Counted from the stretch's first letter, positions 54,708-63,396 are shown. The stretch is DNA of 64,000 bases from JBFWUW01 sp050247075 (GCA_050247075.1 JBFWUW010000017.1:35494-99493), one strand, 5' to 3'. Notes: generated from the letters alone by a model not told the origin. Translations and numbers: made by a program.

Positions 54708-54779
54708 TGTAGGAGGCGATTCCATCGCGGATGGCCGCCGGTGATGTTGTTCTAATCGGCGAGAGAATCGCCTCCTACA
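54708..54779. repeat. Inverted pair of REP-like type A elements
   Basis: Plus copy 54708-54731 (TGTAGGA head, GGCGATTCCATCGCG) and minus copy 54756-54779 (same head, loop TCT) face each other with 24 bases between. The outer 15 bases, TGTAGGAGGCGATTC, pair perfectly. The unit starts ten bases after pabB and may form a long hairpin or end transcription. Confidence 0.8.
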
Positions 54780-54802
54780 GTTGGTTCTTGGGAGATATTG
54801 GA

Positions 54803-55381
54803 ATGCGGATTATTCCGACCGGCGTATTGAGCGATTTGGCGGAACAGCTCTTGCTGCGCGACAACCCGCGCCTGTGCGAATTGGGACCGGGCCGCGCCAA
54901 CGAACCGGCCAGGCCGCTGTTAGAACGGCTGACGCCCGCGACTCTGCTGCGGAATGAAGGCCGAACCGACCGGGGCATGGCCGAGTGCTGTTGCGCGGCT
55001 TTGTGGCTGTACCACGACTTTTTGGATGAATCTCACCGGATGAGCCAGGAAATTGAAACGCCCGAGGGAAGCTACTGGCATGGCATCATGCACCGCCGCG
55101 AACCCGACGCCGACAACGCCAATTACTGGTTTCGCCGGGTCGGTAAGCATAGTGTGTTTCCGCTGCTGCAAACCGCCGCCTGCGGCCTGGCTCGGCAGTC
55201 ACCGACGGAAGGCCAAAGCGAATTCTTGACCCGGCAAACAGCCTGGGATTACGGCCGCTGGATTGACCTGTGTGAAGCGGCTCGCACGGGCCGAACCACG
55301 CCCGCCACCGTTGAACTATGCCGCCAAATCCAGGCCGAGGAGTGGCGGCTGTTGTTTGCCCACTGCCTGGGGGAATGCTGA
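54803..55381 (+). CDS. Conserved protein of unknown function
   Basis: 192 residues from the ATG at 54803 (MRIIPTGVLSDLAEQLL); the longer frame reads through a REP-like element. The sequence has LYHDFLDESHRMSQEIETP and GSYWHGIMHRREPDADNANYWFRRVG, with clustered His, Asp and Glu that could bind metal. A similar pattern occurs in planctomycete proteins of unknown role. No membrane segment. I cannot name the function. Confidence 0.8.
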   Translation: MRIIPTGVLSDLAEQLLLRDNPRLCELGPGRANEPARPLLERLTPATLLRNEGRTDRGMAECCCAALWLYHDFLDESHRMSQEIETPEGSYWHGIMHRREPDADNANYWFRRVGKHSVFPLLQTAACGLARQSPTEGQSEFLTRQTAWDYGRWIDLCEAARTGRTTPATVELCRQIQAEEWRLLFAHCLGEC

Positions 55382-55486
55382 GCGAACGCTGATTTACCCG
55401 CGCCCCCATTGGACGGCGGGCACTCTCTTGACCAGAATAGGGGCTTAAGGCTGACATGGCGTTGGCCGCACCCGCGAGGACCGCAG

Positions 55487-56050
55487 ATGCCGTTTCAGTT
55501 TCTCTGTCCGCAAGGCCACCTTTTAGAGGGCATTGAGTCGCAGATGGGGCAGCAGTGCAACTGCCCCGTTTGTGGCTCGGCGTTTATCGTGCCGGTAATT
55601 GAAGCACCCCCCGCGGCGGCGATTGCTCCCTCGCCAACGCATTCGCCACCGGCACATCAGCCCCCGCCTCCCGCTGCCGCGCCGGAAGTCGTGATTGACG
55701 TCCGTCCGCCGGAAGTAACTGAGGCCCCCCCCGCCGAACCCGAGCCGGCACCCCCGGCCGAAGAACCGCCCAAGGAAGATCCCAACCGCATCGTCCGTAT
55801 TCCATGCCCCAAGGGGCACGAATTGCACACGCCGATGTCGATGATTGGGCAAGACGCCATGTGCCCGGAGTGTGGCGAACAGTTCAACCTGCGCTACGAG
55901 AACAGCGTAGAGGGGATCGAAGAGCGCGAGCTAGCCCGCCAGGCGCGTGAAGAGAAAATCAATAAAATCATCTTGCGGTCGGCCATCGGTGCCGCCATTG
56001 TCGTCGGGCTGGCGATCGTGACCATGATCATCTTGAAGATTGTGAGCTAA
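55487..56050 (+). CDS. Double zinc-ribbon membrane protein
   Basis: 187 residues; CGAGGA precedes the ATG at 55487. Two similar ribbons: FLCPQGHLLEG with CNCPVCG, and IPCPKGHELHTP with CPECGEQFNL. They are joined by a Pro/Ala/Glu-rich linker (residues 45-110). The last 20 residues form one hydrophobic helix (AIVVGLAIVTMIILKIV), giving a tail-anchored protein with the ribbons in the cytoplasm. Proteins with this layout are frequent in planctomycetes; function unknown. The final Ala/Leu codons run into an A-rich stretch that is the T-tract of a minus-strand terminator. Confidence 0.82.
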   Translation: MPFQFLCPQGHLLEGIESQMGQQCNCPVCGSAFIVPVIEAPPAAAIAPSPTHSPPAHQPPPPAAAPEVVIDVRPPEVTEAPPAEPEPAPPAEEPPKEDPNRIVRIPCPKGHELHTPMSMIGQDAMCPECGEQFNLRYENSVEGIEERELARQAREEKINKIILRSAIGAAIVVGLAIVTMIILKIVS

Positions 56051-56131
56051 AAAAAACCTCCCCGAGAAAACACTGGCGGCGGCATTCATTGTAATGCCGC
56101 CGCCAAAAGCCCAACAAAAATCTCGGAGGGG
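56049..56131 (-). terminator. Nested hairpin with T-tract, oriented for the minus strand
   Basis: An inner perfect 13-base stem (TGGCGGCGGCATT / AATGCCGCCGCCA, loop six) lies inside outer arms CCTCCCCGAGA (56057-56067) and TCTCGGAGGGG (56121-56131). On the minus strand it ends in eight T's. It therefore ends transcription coming from the right. On the plus strand no T-run follows. Confidence 0.65.
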
Positions 56132-56388
56132 ACATCCGTAACCGCGACCAAGGTCGCCGACAGTCGATCCCTGCGGTCGCCGCCCCCCAAGCAATTTCCA
56201 CAAACGAAACAGCGATAAACCCGCGCTGCGTCGTGCCGGCAACCAGCAACAGATGTTCCTTGGCCAACAATGCGCGCGGTATTCCCATGCATTTCCGCAA
56301 GAGAACACGCCAGCACCCCTCGGCAAAGGTTAATCGAACACCGCGAACCGGTGATAGAATCCGTTGATTGGCTGCCCCACGACTGATG
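56050..56388 (-). ncRNA. Candidate minus-strand RNA of about 340 bases
   Basis: A promoter-like TTGACA at 56422-56417 and CAAAAT at 56400-56395 (16-base spacer) predict a start near 56388. The strong terminator at 56131-56049 lies at the other end. Between them the gap between two plus-strand genes has no convincing frame. A local hairpin GCGAC-CTTG-GTCGC is visible near 56146. Signatures of RNase P RNA, tmRNA and SRP RNA were looked for and not found. Identity unknown. Confidence 0.35.
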
Positions 56389-56394
56389 AGCCGT

Positions 56395-56422
56395 ATTTTG
56401 CGAACCTTTGGCGAGTTGTCAA
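56395..56422 (-). promoter_or_regulatory. Candidate sigma-70 promoter, minus strand
   Basis: Perfect -35 box TTGACA, 16-base spacer, then CAAAAT (4 of 6). No minus-strand protein gene lies downstream; it points into the candidate RNA. Confidence 0.4.
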
Positions 56423-56545
56423 GCAACTTTCTGAAAAGGTTTCTGAAAGCCATCCGGCGAAACTGGGGAATTGTCTTCCACTAGTTGCAACGGCATTATG
56501 TACCGCTTAGGTAGATGAACCCTGTTCTTAAGGGCCGATGCCACG

Positions 56546-57586
56546 ATGCCGCCACCCATGCATGACTTTCGGCTGCCACCAGGCCAGCAACTGGCCGCCA
56601 TCGACAAGTGGCCCAGTGTCGGAGAACGGCTTCCGGCCAACGACGGTGCGCCCTGGACTGTAACTCTGTCGGGGGCGGTCGCGCATCCTCGGACGTTCTC
56701 CCTGAACGAACTGCGCGAGTTGCCCTGGCGCGAACAAACCACCGATATCCATTGCGTCACCCGCTGGACCAAATTCGACATGCATTTTGGCGGCGTGCTG
56801 CTGGCCGATGTGTTGCGGCTGGTTCAGCCAGCGTCCGACGCGCGGTTTGTATCGTTTGTGGCCCGCAGCGACCGCCGGCATAGCACTTCGCTGCCATTGC
56901 AAGACGCCCTATCGCTTGAGACCTTGCTGGCGTTTGAGGCCCACGGCCAGCCGCTAGACGTGCTGCACGGGGGACCGGTACGGACGGTGGTGCCGCGGCG
57001 CTACTTTTACAAAAGCCTGAAGTGGCTGACGGGTATTGAACTGCTGGCCGAGGACCGCCTGGGGCACTGGGAGGCGCAAGCCGGCTACCACAACACGGCC
57101 GATCCCTGGCTGGAACAACGGTTCATTGCCTCGTCCTTGGATAAGCGTGCCGCGGCAGCCCTGTTTAACACGCGAGATATCCGCGGCCAAGAGGTGTTGG
57201 GTCTTGATGCCTCGCACCGCGATCTCAATGGCCTGCAAGCCGCTGGTGCCATCTTGCGTAATGCCCGTTTCGATCAATGCCAATTACAAGGGGCGAACTT
57301 CGACGGTGCCAACCTGGCGTTGGCATCGCTGGCGGGTGCGGACCTGCGCGGGACCAGCTTTCGCCAGGCGGGACTGGATGGGGTCGATTTCACGGGGGCT
57401 AACCTGCTCCATTGCGACCTGCGCGGTGCCGCGCTGACCGCGGCAACCTTTTGCCAATGCGACGAAACCGGCAAGATTGTCCTTGCCGCGCTGTTGGATC
57501 GCACGACCCAGATAGATGCGGCGGCCGTGCAAGAACTGATGCCGCTACAGCGCGACTTTGTGCTGGCGGAAATCGCCCGTCCGTAA
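56546..57586 (+). CDS. Molybdopterin oxidoreductase (sulfite-oxidase fold) fused to pentapeptide repeats
   Basis: 346 residues. Residues 30-205 match the Mo-binding domain of the sulfite oxidase/MsrP family: WTVTLSGAVAHPRTFSLNEL, Cys70 in DIHCVTRWTKFD as the likely Mo ligand, HGGPVRTVVPRRYFYKSLKWLTGIEL. From about residue 218 the chain becomes pentapeptide repeats: LDASHRDLNGLQAAG, ANFDGANLALASLAGADLRG, VDFTGANLLHCDLRGAAL. These form a right-handed beta-helix. No signal peptide is apparent at the ATG 56546, so it may be cytoplasmic, unlike MsrP. The electron partner and substrate are unknown. Its start has no strong ribosome site. Confidence 0.88.
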   Translation: MPPPMHDFRLPPGQQLAAIDKWPSVGERLPANDGAPWTVTLSGAVAHPRTFSLNELRELPWREQTTDIHCVTRWTKFDMHFGGVLLADVLRLVQPASDARFVSFVARSDRRHSTSLPLQDALSLETLLAFEAHGQPLDVLHGGPVRTVVPRRYFYKSLKWLTGIELLAEDRLGHWEAQAGYHNTADPWLEQRFIASSLDKRAAAALFNTRDIRGQEVLGLDASHRDLNGLQAAGAILRNARFDQCQLQGANFDGANLALASLAGADLRGTSFRQAGLDGVDFTGANLLHCDLRGAALTAATFCQCDETGKIVLAALLDRTTQIDAAAVQELMPLQRDFVLAEIARP

Positions 57587-57682
57587 TGGGCCATTCTCAG
57601 ATAACTTAACCGTCACGATCACTACATTCGGTGAAGGCATTCCCGTCGTCCGGCCTGCCGGCGCACTCGCCTTTTGGTACCG

Positions 57683-57691
57683 TGCTATAAT
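57683..57691 (+). promoter_or_regulatory. Extended -10 promoter
   Basis: TGCTATAAT: a perfect -10 box with the upstream TG extension, 42 bases before the next ATG, predicting a leader of about 35 bases. The -35 region is poor, as usual for this class. Confidence 0.45.
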
Positions 57692-57732
57692 CGCTGAACA
57701 GTGGTTTACGGTCCTATCGCGGGAGTTCTTCC

Positions 57733-58770
57733 ATGCGTGCCAAGATACTTGCGGGCCTGCTGATCTTGATGGGTTGTGCCCAAGTGCCGCCGGCGCAGGC
57801 TCAGAATAGGATCGAACTCGACCTGGCGACGGAGCAAGGCTTTCCCGCTCTCGACGCCCAAAAATGGCTGCGGATGCTGACCGAGGTGGGCTTCGCGGGT
57901 CTGAACATTCGGGCGGGCCGGCCGGGCGATAAGACCAAGATCATCAGTGAGAAGCGGGGGGGCGGCAATTTGTACAAGGTGACGGGCATTCTCACGGCGC
58001 GCAACGAGCTGCTGTTGCCAGGGGGCCGGTTTTCCCTCCGTGATTCCGGCAGAATCAACGACTGGGCAACTTTACTCAGCGAGCAAGGGCCCGACGCCGG
58101 TCCCCCCGTCGAAAAGCCGTTCGGATTGGACGACGCCGATTTCAAAAAAGTCCACCGCGACCTGGCCAAGGCGGTTTCATTTTCCACGGTCGATCAAACA
58201 GCCACCAAAGTTGTCCGACAGATTGGGGAGGCCTTGGAAGCTACTTTGGAGATTTCCCGACAGGCCGAGAATGCGTTGGAGGCATCCGACCCCGTGGCCG
58301 AGGAACTACAAGGACTTGGCTCGGGCACGGCGCTAGCCTACGTGTTGAGGTCGGCCGGCTTGGGGCTGATCCCCAAAGTAGCCGGCAAGGGGCAAATCTC
58401 GTACAGCGTGTCGCGCCCCGGCGAGAAAGAACAATCGTGGCCGATTGGTCTTCCGGCCGAGGCGGAACGCAATAAGCTGGTGCCAAAACTGCTGGAGTTT
58501 CTCAACGTCGAGGTCGATGAGATCCCACTTTCCGATGTCATGGGTGCCCTGGGCGAACGGCTGGAGACTCCCTTTTTGCTGGATCATATTGCCCTGGTCA
58601 CGCGGCGGATTGACCCGCAACAGGTGGTTGTGAGCCTGCCGCCCAAGCGGACCTCCTACAGCACCGCCTTGCGCCAACTGCTAGGCAAGGGGCGGCTGAA
58701 GTGGGAGATGCGCGTGGACGATGCCGGCAAACCGTTTATTTGGGTGACGACGATGGTTCCGGTCGATTGA
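57733..58770 (+). CDS. Secreted protein with C-terminal STN-like domain
   Basis: 345 residues. A signal peptide (ILAGLLILMGCAQVPPAQA) contains a Cys near the cleavage site, so it may be a lipoprotein. The C-terminal 90 residues (FLNVEVDEIPLSDVMGALGE, LPPKRTSYSTALRQLLGKG) resemble the secretin/TonB short N-terminal domain, which planctomycetes carry in many periplasmic proteins. The middle is unfamiliar. A promoter with an extended -10 lies upstream. Possible envelope role; no partner visible. Confidence 0.8.
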   Translation: MRAKILAGLLILMGCAQVPPAQAQNRIELDLATEQGFPALDAQKWLRMLTEVGFAGLNIRAGRPGDKTKIISEKRGGGNLYKVTGILTARNELLLPGGRFSLRDSGRINDWATLLSEQGPDAGPPVEKPFGLDDADFKKVHRDLAKAVSFSTVDQTATKVVRQIGEALEATLEISRQAENALEASDPVAEELQGLGSGTALAYVLRSAGLGLIPKVAGKGQISYSVSRPGEKEQSWPIGLPAEAERNKLVPKLLEFLNVEVDEIPLSDVMGALGERLETPFLLDHIALVTRRIDPQQVVVSLPPKRTSYSTALRQLLGKGRLKWEMRVDDAGKPFIWVTTMVPVD

Positions 58771-58800
58771 CCGGCCACCTTGCATGTGGCCATGCCGCCG

Positions 58801-59778
58801 CTACGCCAGCCCGTAGAATTTGGCTGCGTTGTCGTGGAACAGCTTGCGGCGCTCGGCTTCGCTCCGTTCGGCCACGATCGACCGCAACGCCTCTACCCAC
58901 TGGCGGTAACTGGCCGCCAGCGTGCAGACGGGCCAGTCGCCGCCGAAGATAACCCGGTCGGGCCCAAACACCGACAGCGTGTGATTGACGATCGGCGCCA
59001 GGTCGTCCGCCGACCATTCTCCCGGCTTGGCCGAAGCGACAATCCCCGACACCTTGCCAATCACATTCTTGCGCTTGGCGACAGCGGCCATGTCCTTCTG
59101 CCATTGCGTGCGGTCCTTGGACTGCACATCCGCATTGCCGCAGTGGTCCAGGATAAACCGTGTGTCGGGGCAGAGATCGATCAATTTGGCGGCGTCGGGC
59201 AGGTCGCTGGCCCGCATGCATAGATCGAAGCTCTTTCCCATCTCGCCCAAGAGTTGCACGCCGCGGATAAATCCCTTGCCGAGGCAATATCCTGGCGGCG
59301 TACCATCTACATGCAACACCTGCCGCACGCCCTTGATGTAGGGGTTGTCCTTGTACTTGCCGATATACGCCTTGAAGCCATCGGAAGAGGGCCTCCCGGA
59401 GATGACGGCGGCAGCCATCAGTTGGTCCCCCTGTTGGCAAAGGTCGATAACGTAGTCAGCCTCGGCATCTTGCTGCGCGGGATCGACATCGACCTCCATG
59501 TAAACGGTCTTTACCACGTTCAGGCTGGCCACCGCTTCGCGGTAATCCTTCATGACAAAGCTGCGTGCCAGCGGTTCGGTCCCCGCGCCCGTCAGCCAAG
59601 GCAGCTTGAATTTGGTCAAATCCCACAAGTGGTGGTGCGTGTCGATGATCGGCAGTTCGGTCATGGGCTGTTTGTCTTCCGCGGTGAAAGCCAGCGACCG
59701 CGTGCCGGCCGCCAGGAGCGCGCCGCCAGCCAGGGTCGTCGATTGAAGGAACGAACGGCGATGGACGGGTGTGGTCAT
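58801..59778 (-). CDS. Tat-exported amidohydrolase family protein
   Basis: 325 residues. A twin-arginine signal (HRRSFLQSTTLAGGALLAAG) opens the protein. The TIM-barrel amidohydrolase-2 fold shows IIDTHHHLWDL (metal-binding His-x-His), TRFILDHCGNAD and the late DRVIFGGDWPVCTLAA with the catalytic Asp. The family includes sugar lactonases and decarboxylases (COG3618-type). Export makes an extracellular or periplasmic lactone or ester substrate plausible. It converges on the STN-like gene with 30 bases between stops. Confidence 0.9.
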   Translation of the reverse strand: MTTPVHRRSFLQSTTLAGGALLAAGTRSLAFTAEDKQPMTELPIIDTHHHLWDLTKFKLPWLTGAGTEPLARSFVMKDYREAVASLNVVKTVYMEVDVDPAQQDAEADYVIDLCQQGDQLMAAAVISGRPSSDGFKAYIGKYKDNPYIKGVRQVLHVDGTPPGYCLGKGFIRGVQLLGEMGKSFDLCMRASDLPDAAKLIDLCPDTRFILDHCGNADVQSKDRTQWQKDMAAVAKRKNVIGKVSGIVASAKPGEWSADDLAPIVNHTLSVFGPDRVIFGGDWPVCTLAASYRQWVEALRSIVAERSEAERRKLFHDNAAKFYGLA

Positions 59779-60087
59779 GGTTCACGTGGGGTAAAATAGG
59801 ATGGCGGTTGAGGGAACGATCAACAAGCTGGATCGTAATTGCTGGTGCCGGCCAACGCTAGCACAACCGTAGCCGCATGGCTCCCGCCTTGCTGGCCTAT
59901 GGCGCGTTCGATCATCCATGCCAAACTACCCCGACCGGAATGGTATGTCGAACACAAATCAAGCCGACAAAGCAGGAACTTTGGGGCTGCGTGGAATGTA
60001 ACATCCTGGGAATGGCCGGCGCTTTAGTCGATATCGCCATTGGGCGCGTGGGCGCGTTACAATGGGTGAAACCCTGGAAACCTGTCC
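59779..60087. other. Intergenic region of 309 bases, no gene seen
   Basis: Divergent gap before the HlyD-type gene. A TACAAT at 60058-60063 may be a -10 box for it. No repeat or RNA was recognised. Confidence 0.5.
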
Positions 60088-61461
60088 ATGAAAAAGTCCA
60101 ATCTGCTCATTCTCTTGGCGATTGCCGCGGCGGTGGCGGCCTGGTGGGGCATCAGCCGCATGTCGGGCGGGCTGCCGGTGGAAGCCGCCACGGCCCGCAC
60201 CGGCGAGATCCGCGAGTTCGTCGACGAACACGGCAAGACGCGCTTGCCGCGCACGCATCTCATCACCATGCCGTTTGCCGGGCGCATCGCCAGCATTGAT
60301 CTGGAGGAAGGAGCGGCCGTTTCCGAAAAGCAAATCGTCGCCCGGATGGTACCGCAGGATCTAGACCTGTCGCTGGCTGCCGCCAAAGCGGCGGCCGATC
60401 GCGCGGAAGCGGCGATCGTCGAGAATGACGACACCACGGTCGAATTCACATCGTTGCTGCAAACCAAGAGTTTTGTGGAGTCGATGCAGCATACCGTTGA
60501 TGCCGCCGCTGCCCGCAAGCAGTCGGGCCTGGCCAAGCGGGATTTCGCCGAGAAGAACCTGGCCCGCGTGCAGCGGCTGCACGAAAAGCAGGTTGTCACC
60601 GACGACGCCATGAACCAGGCGGAGGTCCGCGACGTGGAGAGCCGCGTCGATTATCAACAAGACGTGTTGGTGCATGCGGCCCTGGTGGCCATGAAGGCCG
60701 GCACCGACCTGATGCCGACCTCGGTTGAGCAATATATAGAACGCAAGAAGCTCAAGCATGATGTGCTGGCCAAGGAGAGCGACCAGGCCGCCGTCAAACT
60801 GCGCGAGGCACAGCGCGACCACGACCGCGGCACGCTGTTATCGCCCGTCAACGGCGTGGTGTTGGAGCGGCACATCAGCGATGAGCAGTATCTGGCGGCC
60901 GGGGCCACCTTGTTGGAGATCGGCCAGTTGGATGATCTGGAGGTCGAAGTCGATATCCTCAGTCAGGACGTGGTCGGCATTTCGCTGGGGGCCGCGGCAG
61001 ACGTGTACGGGCCGGCCATTGGCGAAAAGCCGGCGAAAGCCCGCGTTAGCCGCATTTTTCCGGCGGGCTTTACCAAGGTTAGTTCGCTGGGCGTAGAACA
61101 GCAGCGCGTCAAGGTTATTGTTCGGTTTGAGGAAGGTGAATTGGACCGTCTGCGGTCGCAGCGCGGGCTGGGGGTGGGCTACCGTGTCAATGTCCGTGTC
61201 TTTACGGCCCAAAAGGCAAAGGCGCTGCTGGTGCCGCGGTCGGCCTTGTTCCGTGGAGCCGGCGGTGCGTGGCAAGTCTTTGCCGTTCGCGGCGGCATAG
61301 CGCGGCTGGCCGGAGTGCAGGTCGGGTTGCTCAACGACGAACTGGCCGAGATCACCAAGGGCCTGGCCGAGGGCGAAACCGTGGTCCTGGCCCCCGAGAC
61401 CGACCTGGCCGACGGCGCACGAGTGCGTCCCTTGGAACGCGCGGCGGCCATCGTGCAGTGA
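60088..61461 (+). CDS. HlyD/AcrA-type efflux periplasmic adaptor
   Basis: 457 residues. One N-terminal membrane helix (LLILLAIAAAVAAWWG) is followed by the lipoyl half (IASIDLEEGAAVSEKQIVARM), a long coiled hairpin (about 95-245), the second lipoyl half (RGTLLSPVNGVVLERHISDEQYLAAGATLLEIG) and a beta-barrel domain. This is the membrane-fusion protein of a tripartite or ABC efflux pump. No pump or outer-membrane channel gene is in the window; the next gene is a ligase, 27 bases downstream. Confidence 0.9.
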   Translation: MKKSNLLILLAIAAAVAAWWGISRMSGGLPVEAATARTGEIREFVDEHGKTRLPRTHLITMPFAGRIASIDLEEGAAVSEKQIVARMVPQDLDLSLAAAKAAADRAEAAIVENDDTTVEFTSLLQTKSFVESMQHTVDAAAARKQSGLAKRDFAEKNLARVQRLHEKQVVTDDAMNQAEVRDVESRVDYQQDVLVHAALVAMKAGTDLMPTSVEQYIERKKLKHDVLAKESDQAAVKLREAQRDHDRGTLLSPVNGVVLERHISDEQYLAAGATLLEIGQLDDLEVEVDILSQDVVGISLGAAADVYGPAIGEKPAKARVSRIFPAGFTKVSSLGVEQQRVKVIVRFEEGELDRLRSQRGLGVGYRVNVRVFTAQKAKALLVPRSALFRGAGGAWQVFAVRGGIARLAGVQVGLLNDELAEITKGLAEGETVVLAPETDLADGARVRPLERAAAIVQ

Positions 61462-61488
61462 TCTTTCACCCCGACGAGGTGTATTTCC

Positions 61489-62868
61489 ATGTTGACCGCG
61501 GAACTGGTGGGCCAGGCCATTGGCAGGGCGATGGCCGTCGAACGCCTTTCGCCCGCGGAACTGCGTCAGTTGCAGCAAGACCGCCTGCGCGAGTTGCTGC
61601 GATTCACGGTCGAACATAGCCCGTTTTATCGGCGGCACTATGCCGGCATCGACATTCAACATGCCCCGCTGGCCGCTCTGCCGCCGGTCAACAAGCGGAT
61701 GATGCAAGACAACTTTGACGAAGTTGTTACCGATCGTCGGGTCACGCTGGCCGCGGCCAAGGCCTTTTGCAGCCAGACGGACCACCGCGGGCCGCCGTTT
61801 TACCTGGGGCAGTTCGCCTTATTGATGAGTTCCGGCACGACCAACGAGCGGGGCTACTTTGTGCAAGACGGCGCGGCCCTGGCGGAAGCCATTGCTACCG
61901 GCTATCGGCAGAGCAACCGAGGAGGCGACCCGCGCCAACCGCCGGCACCACAGCGTATTGCGGCGGTGATGTTGATCGAGCCGTTCGATTCCGCCGGCAT
62001 GTTGATGCGGCTGATACCCGAATCGGTCGGTCCCAAACTGCTGATCGACATTCGCCAAGACCTGGCCGATGTGGTGCAGCAGTTGAACGACTTTCAGCCG
62101 ACGTTGCTGTCGTCGTTTCCGTATCTCTTGCGGATGCTGGCCGAACAAGGCGATGCCGGCAAGTTGCGAATTGCGCCCCAGCGCATCACCAGTTCGGGCG
62201 ATGTGCTATCGGCCAGCGATCGGGCGGCGGTTCGCCGGGCCTTTGGGCTGGAGCCTTACAACTATTACTGTTCGACGGAGTTTCCCTATCTGGCATGGGA
62301 AGGGGACGACCACGACGGGCTGTATGTCAACGCCGACCAGGCCATCGTGGAATCGGTCGATGCCAAGAACATGCCCGTTGCGCCGGGCCAACTGGGTGAC
62401 AAATTGCTCGTTACCAATCTGACCAACCGGGCCATGCCGTTGATACGTTACGAAATGTCGGACCAGGTGGAGTTCATGCCAGAAGGGGGCGGGCTGGCTG
62501 GGCCGTTGCCGCGGATTCGCCAGGTGGCGGGCCGGGTGGAACATTTGCTGTCGCTGCCCGCGGCTGCAACGGGCCGGGTGTCGTTGATACCCGAACATCT
62601 GGACGAATACCTGGGGAGCCTGCCCCACCTCGTCAACTACCAGGTCATTCAAGAAGATGCCGCGCGGCTGACGGTAAACTTTGTACCGCGGACGCCAGAG
62701 GCCGGGGCAGCGTTGCGCCAAGCTTTGCAAGACGGCCTGCGGACTTGCTTTGCCCGCTACGGCGTGGCGGACAACGTCTCCATTGATTGGCGCCTGGTCG
62801 AACGGCTGGAACCAATTCGACCCGGCGCTAGCAAGGTCTGCCACTATTGGAACCGTTGGGGCGGGTAA
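61489..62868 (+). CDS. PaaK-like adenylate-forming ligase
   Basis: 459 residues; GAGGTG precedes the ATG. LMSSGTTNERGYFV is the AMP-binding P-loop in the phenylacetate-CoA ligase/CapK style. ITSSGDVLSASDRAAVRRAFG, YNYYCSTEFPYLAWE (adenylate motif) and LLVTNLTNRAMPLIRYEMSDQVEF follow. The enzyme should activate a carboxylic acid, perhaps an aromatic or fatty acid, with ATP. The HlyD gene before it and the RsbW-like gene after it do not define its substrate. Confidence 0.88.
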   Translation: MLTAELVGQAIGRAMAVERLSPAELRQLQQDRLRELLRFTVEHSPFYRRHYAGIDIQHAPLAALPPVNKRMMQDNFDEVVTDRRVTLAAAKAFCSQTDHRGPPFYLGQFALLMSSGTTNERGYFVQDGAALAEAIATGYRQSNRGGDPRQPPAPQRIAAVMLIEPFDSAGMLMRLIPESVGPKLLIDIRQDLADVVQQLNDFQPTLLSSFPYLLRMLAEQGDAGKLRIAPQRITSSGDVLSASDRAAVRRAFGLEPYNYYCSTEFPYLAWEGDDHDGLYVNADQAIVESVDAKNMPVAPGQLGDKLLVTNLTNRAMPLIRYEMSDQVEFMPEGGGLAGPLPRIRQVAGRVEHLLSLPAAATGRVSLIPEHLDEYLGSLPHLVNYQVIQEDAARLTVNFVPRTPEAGAALRQALQDGLRTCFARYGVADNVSIDWRLVERLEPIRPGASKVCHYWNRWGG

Positions 62869-62955
62869 TGCTTTTGCCAGGGGCGTAAGAGGCGTATACT
62901 CACGGCTGGGCACCGTGGGTAGATTGTCGAACACCGGAACTTCGGCTGTCGTGCC

Positions 62956-63396
62956 ATGCCAGCGGATGAACGAAACAACGTGTTGTCGCTCACCTCGCCT
63001 AGCGATTTGCGGGTGCTGCCGGTGGTCCGCGCGCTGGTGCAGGTGGCGGGGCAACTGGCCGGATTGAGCGAGCAGCGGTCGTACGAGGCGGTCGTGGCCA
63101 TCAACGAGGCCTGCTCCAACGTGATCCACCATGCCCACCACGACGACCGCGACTTTCCGCTGACGGTCGCCTGCCGCGTCGTCGACGACGGGTTGGAGAT
63201 CACCCTGTGCGACCAAGGCTCGCCGTTCGACTTTGAGGCCGTTCCAGACTTGGACCCCACCGAAATCCGCGCTGGGGGCCGCGGCGTCTACCTCATCCGC
63301 CGGCTGATGGACAAGGTCACCAGCACGCGGCTGGAACAAGGCGGCAACGAACTGCGGATGTTCAAACGCACGGCAGCCCCGACAGCAGCCGGTTAG
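62956..63396 (+). CDS. RsbW-like anti-sigma factor kinase (GHKL ATPase)
   Basis: 146 residues. GHKL motifs: N-box INEACSNVIHHAHH, G1 CDQGSPFDF, G2 GGRGVYLIRRLMD. These match the RsbW/SpoIIAB group, which bind ATP, phosphorylate anti-sigma antagonist proteins on Ser/Thr and hold a sigma factor. No antagonist or sigma gene is adjacent, as is common in planctomycetes where partners are scattered. Confidence 0.9.
   Translation: MPADERNNVLSLTSPSDLRVLPVVRALVQVAGQLAGLSEQRSYEAVVAINEACSNVIHHAHHDDRDFPLTVACRVVDDGLEITLCDQGSPFDFEAVPDLDPTEIRAGGRGVYLIRRLMDKVTSTRLEQGGNELRMFKRTAAPTAAG

Noticed and set aside
56050..56388. RNase P RNA, tmRNA or SRP RNA
   Set aside because: The universal core sequences of these RNAs (for example GAGGAAAGTC of RNase P, GGATTCGAC of tmRNA) are absent.
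56028..56453. 141-residue minus-strand protein gene in the gap
   Set aside because: No ribosome site, no recognisable motif, and it reads through the hairpin and terminator.
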